From NCBI GenBank assembly GCA_035715725.1, contig DASTKT010000233.1, positions 1 through 9,763 of the forward strand: a stretch of 9,763 nucleotides of DNA. Reading direction: 5' to 3'. The notes under the pieces were generated by a model that was given only the letters and a program-made list of their open reading frames with translations, had not been told where the DNA came from and searched no databases. Position numbers and translations under genes: made by a program. Origin of the DNA: JADGGV01 sp035715725. GTDB taxonomy: Bacteria; Gemmatimonadota; Gemmatimonadetes; Longimicrobiales; RSA9. This document shows positions 6,176-9,763 of this stretch, piece after piece (the first letter of the stretch is position 1; each line of letters begins with the position of its first letter).

Positions 6176-6610
6176 ATGGCGGATCCGAAGCGCGGGCGGC
6201 GGCCCGGGCGGCCGGCGCGGGTCGCGTGCCGGCGCGCGGCTCTCGGGCTCGTGGCGCTGCTCGCCGCCTGCCGCGAATCGCCGCAGCAGCGGGAGCGGGT
6301 GCTCGCCGAGGCCGGCCGCATCGACCAGGCGATCGCGAGCGAGCCGGTCGTGCGGGACCTGCGGACCCCGTCCGACACCGGCTGGGTGATCTACACGCCG
6401 CCGCCCAGCCTGGCGCGCCCGACCGCCACGGCGACGGGCGCCGCGCCGGTCACGGCGCCGTTCGGGATCGCGGTGCCGGACACGCTCCAGGCGCGCCGCG
6501 CTACGACGCCGGGCGCGGCCGGAGCGGCTCCAGGATCGACTCCGGCCGGCCCGCCGAGACCAGCGTCCGCCGGAGCGCGCCGTCCCGCCACGAAACCACC
6601 TCCGCGGTGA
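6176..6610 (+). CDS. Predicted lipoprotein with Pro/Ala-rich C-terminus, unknown function
   Basis: This 144-residue protein has a long basic N-region (KRGRRPGRPARVACRR), a hydrophobic stretch and a lipobox LAAC, so it is probably a lipid-anchored envelope protein. After the cysteine comes a charged helical part (about 35 residues, with QQRERVLAEAGRIDQAI). Then comes DTGWVIYTPPPS, and the rest is low-complexity Ala/Pro/Thr/Gly, probably disordered. It is the last gene of the formate dehydrogenase run, with a very strong ribosome site. Its final 110 bases overlap the 3' end of the minus-strand Mrr-like gene, so both stops lie inside the other gene. I do not recognise a family. An ATG at 6170 would add two residues. 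The N-terminal two thirds is well supported by codon use; the tail is less certain. Confidence 0.72.
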   Translation: MADPKRGRRPGRPARVACRRAALGLVALLAACRESPQQRERVLAEAGRIDQAIASEPVVRDLRTPSDTGWVIYTPPPSLARPTATATGAAPVTAPFGIAVPDTLQARRATTPGAAGAAPGSTPAGPPRPASAGARRPATKPPPR

Positions 6611-7040
6611 GCTCCGGGAGCCAGAGCGGGAGCTGTCCCGGCTCGACGAGCCCCGCGGCCGTGAACGCGGTCCGGCCATCCACGACGCGCAGCACGGCGA
6701 TGCGCAGCTCGTCCGCCCGCCGCGCGGCCTCCTCGCCCGGCTCCGCCGTGGTGAAGAGGATCGCGCTCGCGGCGTGCGCCTCGTCCGCGCGGCGCCGCAG
6801 TGCGTCGAGGTCCGCCGGCGCGAGCGGCGCGGCCGCGTTCCGGCACTCGACGAGCACGCTCCAGCGATGGCCGTAGCACTCGAGGCGGCCGGCCAGGTCG
6901 AGCGTGAAGCTTGCCGCGTCCGCGCCGACGCGCTCTCTTCGGCGGACGCGCAGGCCGATCGGCTCGAGCCCGGCCTTGCGCAGCTCCCGCGTGGCCAGGA
7001 TCTCGAGCGCCTCCGGCCCGAGCGAGCGCGGATCAACCAC
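6501..7040 (-). CDS. Mrr-like restriction-endonuclease-fold protein
   Basis: This 179-residue protein resembles the Mrr/restriction-endonuclease-like nuclease core. It has a helix with ELRKAGLEPIG near the start, a strand with FTLDLAGRLE (45-54; D48 is a candidate metal ligand), and then WSVLVECRN (60-68). A helix runs about 76-90, followed by a strand ASAILFTT (91-98) and a helix (EEAARRADEL) leading to IAVLRVVDGR. In Mrr-type nucleases the third block is usually (E/Q)xK; here it is E65-C66-R67, with Arg replacing the catalytic Lys. The protein may therefore be inactive or a variant. No methyltransferase or specificity subunit is next to it. It starts at a GTG at 7040 with only a weak GGGG site, 29 bp from the divergent gluconokinase start. 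It overlaps the convergent lipoprotein gene by 110 bases. The fold call is moderate; the substrate is unknown. Confidence 0.72.
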   Translation of the reverse strand: MVDPRSLGPEALEILATRELRKAGLEPIGLRVRRRERVGADAASFTLDLAGRLECYGHRWSVLVECRNAAAPLAPADLDALRRRADEAHAASAILFTTAEPGEEAARRADELRIAVLRVVDGRTAFTAAGLVEPGQLPLWLPELTAEVVSWRDGALRRTLVSAGRPESILEPLRPRPAS

Positions 7041-7057
7041 CCGGACCCCGGCGCCCC

Positions 7058-7062
7058 GGAGG
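7058..7062 (+). promoter_or_regulatory. Ribosome binding site for gluconokinase
   Basis: A perfect GGAGG lies 7 bases before the ATG at 7070. It fixes the start and excludes the longer in-frame upstream extension. Confidence 0.75.
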
Positions 7063-7069
7063 CGCGGCG

Positions 7070-7555
7070 ATGCTGATCCTGATCATGGGCGTCTCCGGCA
7101 TCGGCAAGACGACGGTCGGCGAGATGCTCGCCGCCCAGCTCGGCTGGACGTACGTCGAGGCGGACCGGTTCCACCCGCCCGGCAACGTCGCCAAGCTGCA
7201 CGCCGGCATCGCGCTCACCGACGAGGATCGCGCGCCGTGGCTCGCGGCGCTCTCCGCCGAGCTGCGCGCGCGCGACGCCGCGGGCGAGAACGTCGTCGTC
7301 GCGTGCTCGGCGCTCAAGGCGAAGTACCGCGACGCGCTGCTCGCCGGCATCGGCGAGGCGGTCGTCGTGTTCCTGGACGCGCCGTCGGCCGTCGTGGCGC
7401 AGCGCCTGGCCGCGCGCTCGGGGCACTTCATGAGCCCCGCGCTGCTGCGCAGCCAGATCGAGACGCTCGAGCCGCCGGCCGGCGCGGTCCGCCTCGACGC
7501 GACGCTGCCGCCCGAGCGCCTCGTCGCCGAGATCCGCGAACGGCTTCCCGCCTGA
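7070..7555 (+). CDS. gntK: Gluconokinase (D-gluconate to 6-phosphogluconate)
   Basis: This 161-residue cytoplasmic P-loop kinase phosphorylates gluconate with ATP, feeding the pentose phosphate or Entner-Doudoroff routes. The P-loop is GVSGIGKTT (7-15), against GVSGSGKS in the E. coli enzyme. The family blocks follow: EADRFHPPGNVAKLHAGIAL (30-49), DEDRAPWL (51-58), CSALKAKYRDAL (79-90) and RSGHFMSPALLRSQIETLE (116-134). Length matches the family (about 160-175). The start has GGAGG at 7-base spacing and follows directly on a divergent minus-strand gene. Fourteen bases separate its stop from the DUF488 gene, so the two probably share a transcript. No gluconate transporter is in the window. Related shikimate-type kinases lack the HPPGNVAK block, so the call is firm. 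Confidence 0.92.
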   Translation: MLILIMGVSGIGKTTVGEMLAAQLGWTYVEADRFHPPGNVAKLHAGIALTDEDRAPWLAALSAELRARDAAGENVVVACSALKAKYRDALLAGIGEAVVVFLDAPSAVVAQRLAARSGHFMSPALLRSQIETLEPPAGAVRLDATLPPERLVAEIRERLPA

Positions 7556-7569
7556 GCGCCGGACACGCC

Positions 7570-8106
7570 GTGGCACGCATCTACACGATCGGCCATTCCA
7601 CGCGCTCCATCGACGAATTCGTCGAGCTGCTGCGCGCCCACGGCGTCGATACGCTCGTCGACGTGCGGCGGCATCCGGGGTCGCGCCGGCAGCCGCAGTT
7701 CGGGCGGGACACGCTGCCGCCGGCGCTGGAGGCCGCGGGCATCGCGTACCGGCACGAGGAGGAGCTGGGCGGGCGCCGCGCCCCGGCGCCCGACTCGCCG
7801 AACGGCTGGTGGCGCAACGAGCAGTTCCGCGGCTACGCCGACCACATGGCGACGCCGGGGTTCCAGGCCGCGCTCGACCGGCTCATCGAGCGGGCGGAGC
7901 GCGAGACGCAGGCCATCATGTGCGCCGAGGCCGTGCCGTGGCGCTGCCACCGGAGCCTGACGGCGGACGCGCTCGTCGCGCGCGGCGTCGACGTCGCTCA
8001 CATCGTGGGGCCGGGACGCGCCGAGCCGCACCTGCTCAATCCGGCCGCCCGCGTGGGCGCCGGCGGGAGCGTGACCTACCCGCCAGAGCAGTCGTCCCTG
8101 TTCTGA
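7570..8106 (+). CDS. DUF488 family protein
   Basis: This 178-residue soluble protein belongs to the DUF488 family. The start MARIYTIGHSTRS is the typical family N-terminus. It is followed by LVDVRRHPGSRRQPQF (29-44) and CAEAVPWRCHRSLTAD (118-133), whose Cys and His residues are the family signature, then a region ending in SLLF-like residues. The biochemical function is not established. The start is the GTG at 7570, 14 bases after the gluconokinase stop, with no strong ribosome site, so coupling is likely. The extreme C-terminus, QSSLF (174-178), resembles the beta sliding-clamp-binding motif (QL[SD]LF type), which would hint at DNA metabolism; this is inference. The family call is secure. 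Confidence 0.9.
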   Translation: MARIYTIGHSTRSIDEFVELLRAHGVDTLVDVRRHPGSRRQPQFGRDTLPPALEAAGIAYRHEEELGGRRAPAPDSPNGWWRNEQFRGYADHMATPGFQAALDRLIERAERETQAIMCAEAVPWRCHRSLTADALVARGVDVAHIVGPGRAEPHLLNPAARVGAGGSVTYPPEQSSLF

Positions 8107-8108
8107 GC

Positions 8109-8217
8109 CGCGGGCCCGGTCCGCGCGACGACAGATTGGCGGGACGCCGTGACCGCGCGGCGGGGGAACGCCGCGGGCGTGGAGCGGTACGCTCCGAGGG
8201 AGCCGGGCCCGCCGGCT
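8109..8217 (+). terminator. Cluster of GC-rich hairpins in a convergent gap, likely bidirectional terminator
   Basis: Several exact stems lie between two converging genes. They are CGCGG/CCGCG (about 8110-8126), CGCGGCG/CGCCGCG with loop GGGGAA (8156-8175), GGAGCG/CGCTCC with loop GTA (8181-8195), and AGCCGG/CCGGCT with loop GCCCG (8201-8217, reaching into the stop of the minus-strand lipoprotein gene). No U-tract follows, so these are not classic intrinsic terminators. The position suggests transcription stopping or RNA 3'-end protection for both genes. Confidence 0.5.
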
Positions 8218-8560
8218 ACGGCGCGAGCCGCACGCTCGCGACCTCGCCGGCGCGGAGCGTCACGTCCCGGCGCACGACCTGGCCGGTCTTGTCCTCCGTC
8301 CCGATCACCACGATGCTCAGGCTCGCCGGCTGCCGCACGACGAAGCGACGCGTCGTGTTCGCCGGCACGTCGGCGAGGGTGGTCGGCGCGCCGCCCGCCT
8401 CGTAGGATACCGCCATGGCGTGCGTGGATGGGTTCACCACCTCCAGCGTGTAGACCGGTCCGGCTTCGCTCTCCACCACCACGGGGCGGCTGCACCCCAC
8501 CGCCAGCACGAGCGCGGCCACGACGCCGCAGAACCGCAGAGCACGTACGGGATTCACCAT
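8216..8560 (-). CDS. Predicted lipoprotein of unknown function
   Basis: This 114-residue protein has a hydrophobic signal (CGVVAALVLAVGC) ending in a lipobox-like AVGC with the candidate lipidated cysteine at 23; Ala at -3 is less common than Leu. The mature part has alternating beta-strand-like pieces: YTLEVVNPSTHAMAVSYE, a linker with LADVPANTTRRFVV (63-76), LSIVVIGT and VTLRAGEVASVRL. It looks like one small beta-sandwich domain. I recall small proteins of this pattern from Gemmatimonadota, but I name no family. The ATG at 8560 has GGAGGA just 2 bases upstream; a GTG at 8557 would have better spacing. It is divergent from the next gene, sharing a 58-bp gap. Confidence 0.78.
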   Translation of the reverse strand: MVNPVRALRFCGVVAALVLAVGCSRPVVVESEAGPVYTLEVVNPSTHAMAVSYEAGGAPTTLADVPANTTRRFVVRQPASLSIVVIGTEDKTGQVVRRDVTLRAGEVASVRLAP

Positions 8561-8618
8561 TGTCCTCCAGGATCAGGCCCGCGGCCGCGGCCGCAGGAAG
8601 CATGCGCGGGAACGCCAC
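8561..8618. promoter_or_regulatory. Divergent intergenic region with a perfect 14-bp palindrome
   Basis: The 58-bp gap between two divergent genes contains GCGGCCGCGGCCGC at 8581-8594, which equals its own reverse complement. It also holds the ribosome site of the minus-strand gene (TCCTCC at 8563-8568 on the plus strand) and GGGAA (8608-8612) for the plus-strand gene. I see no convincing -35/-10 pair. The palindrome could be an operator or simply GC-rich sequence. Confidence 0.4.
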
Positions 8619-9095
8619 ATGACGAACACGCAAGCGCCGGCGCGGGTGTCGCCGCCCGGCGGATCGAAGCCGCTCACCCCGAAGATCCTCGGCTTCCTCG
8701 TCGCCGGGGCGCTGCTCATCGCCGTCAGCCTCTGGGTCGGCGACCGCCGCGGGACCGCCACCGCCAGCAGCGGCCCCGCGGCGCTCGTCGTCGGCCAGCC
8801 CGCGGCCGATGCCACCGTCGCCGAGCCGCTCGTCGTCGAATTCGCCACCACCGCCCCGCTCCGCCTCACCCCCGCCGGCTGGCAGGCCGACGCCTACCAC
8901 CTGCACGCGCTCGTCGACGGCGCCCAGCGCATGCCCGCCGCCAATGATATCACCGACCTCGGCGGCGGAAGGTTCCGCTGGACGCTCGGCAGCGTCGGCC
9001 CCGGCCCCCACGAGCTCCGCCTCATCTGGGCCCGCCCCGACCACCGCTCCGTGCCGGAAGGCGCGTCGGAGGTCGTGTCGTTCCAGGTGAAGTGA
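8619..9095 (+). CDS. Single-helix membrane-anchored protein with a DUF4399-like extracytoplasmic domain
   Basis: This 158-residue protein has a short Pro-rich N-terminus, one hydrophobic helix (about 23-41, ILGFLVAGALLIAVSLWVG) followed by DRR, and then an extracytoplasmic domain of about 100 residues. The domain has the order GQPAADATVAEPLVVEFAT, LTPAGWQADAYHLHALVDG (83-101), GGGRFRWTLGSVGPGPHELR and ARPDHRSVPEGASEVVSFQV. That order of strands, a central H-H-(L)VD-type segment, then a PG-H-LRL strand and a Ser-Glu-Val end resembles DUF4399. The match is from memory and moderate. There is no lipobox. The start has a weak GGGAA 6 bases upstream; no other in-frame ATG fits. The gene is divergent from a lipoprotein gene; a joint envelope role is possible but unproven. 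Confidence 0.78.
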   Translation: MTNTQAPARVSPPGGSKPLTPKILGFLVAGALLIAVSLWVGDRRGTATASSGPAALVVGQPAADATVAEPLVVEFATTAPLRLTPAGWQADAYHLHALVDGAQRMPAANDITDLGGGRFRWTLGSVGPGPHELRLIWARPDHRSVPEGASEVVSFQVK

Positions 9096-9113
9096 TAGGG
9101 CTTTCGTGCGGGA

Positions 9114-9171
9114 TCGGGAACGGAAGGGCGTCACTCGGCGTTCGCGGGCACTGCTGCGGTCGGGAACGGAA
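9114..9171 (+). repeat. Pair of 12-base direct repeats (TCGGGAACGGAA)
   Basis: TCGGGAACGGAA occurs exactly at 9114-9125 and again at 9160-9171, start-to-start 46 bases. The second copy leads straight into the CGCAGAGG array. Confidence 0.7.
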
Positions 9172-9173
9172 TC

Positions 9174-9205
9174 TTTCACCGCAGAGGCGCAGAGGGCGCA
9201 GAGGA
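9174..9205 (+). repeat. CGCAGAGG short repeat array
   Basis: Three copies of CGCAGAGG are at 9180-9187, 9188-9195 and 9197-9204, introduced by TTTCAC. From memory, TTCACCGCAGAGNCGCAGAG-type elements are dispersed between genes in several high-GC phyla. Their function is not known. Confidence 0.65.
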
Positions 9206-9304
9206 TTGGCGGGCGGCGGCGGCTCGCCGGGGTGACGAACCTCCCTGTGATGTCATGTCCGGCGTACGCAGTCGGCTCGGGGTGATGCCGGAAGGGTGCG
9301 GCCG

Positions 9305-9344
9305 CCCTTTGCGGCTCTTCCGTTGGCTCCGCGTCTTCGTGTGA
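9305..9344 (-). repeat. Degenerate GAAGACGCGGAG-type repeat, opposite orientation
   Basis: Read on the minus strand this begins TCACACGAAGACGCGGAG and continues with spaced GGAAGAG and CAAAGG units. It resembles a diverged member of the same purine-rich element as the array at 9174-9205. The two face each other across about 100 bases. Confidence 0.45.
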
Positions 9345-9419
9345 CACTTCTGGACGCGGGGACACCCGCGGACGTGAGGGCGGGCTCCGGCTCCGCGCTG
9401 GCCGGGCCGGGACCGGGCA

Positions 9420-9629
9420 TCACCCGCCGCGGCGGTCGTCCACGGCCGCGCTGCGCTTGCAGGCGGGACAGATCAGCCAGATGCGCCGGCGCACGTACGG
9501 GAGCTCGCGCTTCGGCGGCACCTCGCGCCGCGCCAGCACGGCGCCGCAGGCGGGACAGCGCGGCGTGGCGCCGGCCCGAACGGCCTCCTCCAGGCGGTGG
9601 CGCTCCTCGGCGGTGTAGCTTCCGGACAT
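9420..9629 (-). CDS. Small zinc-ribbon protein with two CxxC motifs
   Basis: This 69-residue soluble protein starts with a short helical part (YTAEERHRLEEAVRAG, 5-20), followed by CPAC (25-28), a basic linker with ARREVPPKRELPYVRRR (33-49), and ICPACKRSA with the second pair (C54/C57). The four cysteines are spaced to bind one zinc as a ribbon. The function is unknown; small proteins of this kind may bind nucleic acids or partner proteins. The ATG at 9629 has no clear ribosome site. The ordered motif layout and G/C-ending codons support it as real. It converges with the plus-strand gene across a 324-bp gap. Confidence 0.75.
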   Translation of the reverse strand: MSGSYTAEERHRLEEAVRAGATPRCPACGAVLARREVPPKRELPYVRRRIWLICPACKRSAAVDDRRGG

Positions 9630-9763
9630 GCGCCGGAAGGTAAGCCGGGCCGCCGCCGCCGCGCGAGCCTCGCGAGCCGCGCGAACCCGGCATCCGCGTC
9701 CGCGGCGTCCGCGCCCGTGCCGCCACGCCCGTGCCGTCCGCGCTCGCGCCCGCGGACGCCCCC
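9630..9763. other. Low-complexity GC-rich end of window, no supported gene
   Basis: The sequence consists of short GCG/CCG runs with local duplications: CGCGAGCC at 9662-9669 and 9671-9678, and CGCCCGTGCCG at 9712-9722 and 9726-9736. Open frames here give Arg/Ala/Pro-rich products typical of non-coding GC-rich DNA. It should include the promoter of the minus-strand zinc-ribbon gene, but I see no clear promoter. Confidence 0.5.

Larger units (their letters stand above)
9096..9419. other. Gene-free convergent intergenic region with repeat elements
   Basis: These 324 bases lie between the 3' ends of a plus-strand and a minus-strand gene. No frame has a ribosome site or recognisable protein. Content includes a 12-base direct repeat, an array of three CGCAGAGG units, and an oppositely oriented degenerate relative of such an array. 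There is also a small stem GCCGC/GCGGC with loop CCTTT (9301-9315). Base composition is visibly less biased than in the neighbouring genes. Confidence 0.6.

Noticed and set aside
4316..7576. Very long minus-strand open frame across several genes
   Set aside because: It is Arg/Ala/Pro-rich with no domain, and runs antisense to recognised genes; high GC removes stop codons from shadow frames.
9301..9320. Stem GCCGC/GCGGC with following TCTTCC as an intrinsic terminator
   Set aside because: The stem is only 5 bp, there is no true T-run, and it lies over 200 bases from the plus-strand gene end.
8076..9365. Minus-strand open frame spanning the lipoprotein, its upstream neighbour and the repeat region
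   Set aside because: It includes a translated repeat (ILCALCASAVK) and is antisense to a supported plus-strand gene; it has no ribosome site or recognisable domain.

Overview
This is a very GC-rich window (by eye roughly 70-75% G+C, almost every codon ending in G or C). Many genes overlap by 1-4 bases, and several have clear GGAGG-type ribosome binding sites. It looks like a chromosomal piece of an aerobic or facultative soil-type bacterium. My best but unproven guess is Gemmatimonadota or a similar high-GC lineage. The basis is the style of the small lipoproteins, the small zinc-ribbon protein and the GCAGAGG-type intergenic repeats, all recognised from memory; no marker gene settles it.

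Bases 1-6610 (+ strand) are one operon-like run centred on a membrane-bound formate dehydrogenase. It begins with the C-terminal part of the molybdopterin catalytic subunit (N-terminus lies before base 1). This is followed with 1-base overlap by a four-cluster iron-sulphur subunit, then an eight-helix NrfD/PsrC-type membrane subunit. Next come a small lipoprotein, the maturation factor FdhE, an unrecognised 120-residue protein, and a second lipoprotein. The likely path is periplasmic formate oxidation, electrons through the Fe-S subunit, then quinone reduction in the NrfD-type subunit, with FdhE helping assembly. The catalytic and Fe-S subunits both carry long Pro/Gly/Ala-rich segments that E. 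coli FdnG/FdnH lack. This is the most unusual feature of the window.

Bases 6501-8106 hold unrelated genes. A minus-strand protein with an Mrr-like endonuclease fold converges on, and overlaps, the last gene of the formate dehydrogenase run. It is divergent, with a 29-bp gap, from a gluconokinase gene followed by a DUF488 gene.

Bases 8107-8215 are a convergent gap packed with three or four GC-rich hairpins. A minus-strand lipoprotein gene (8216-8560) and a plus-strand single-helix membrane-anchored protein (8619-9095) diverge from a 58-bp gap containing a perfect 14-bp palindrome. Bases 9096-9419 hold no gene but contain repeat elements. A small two-CxxC zinc-ribbon gene lies on the minus strand at 9420-9629. 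The last 134 bases are low-complexity GC-rich sequence with no gene I can support. I found no tRNA, rRNA, CRISPR array or transposase.
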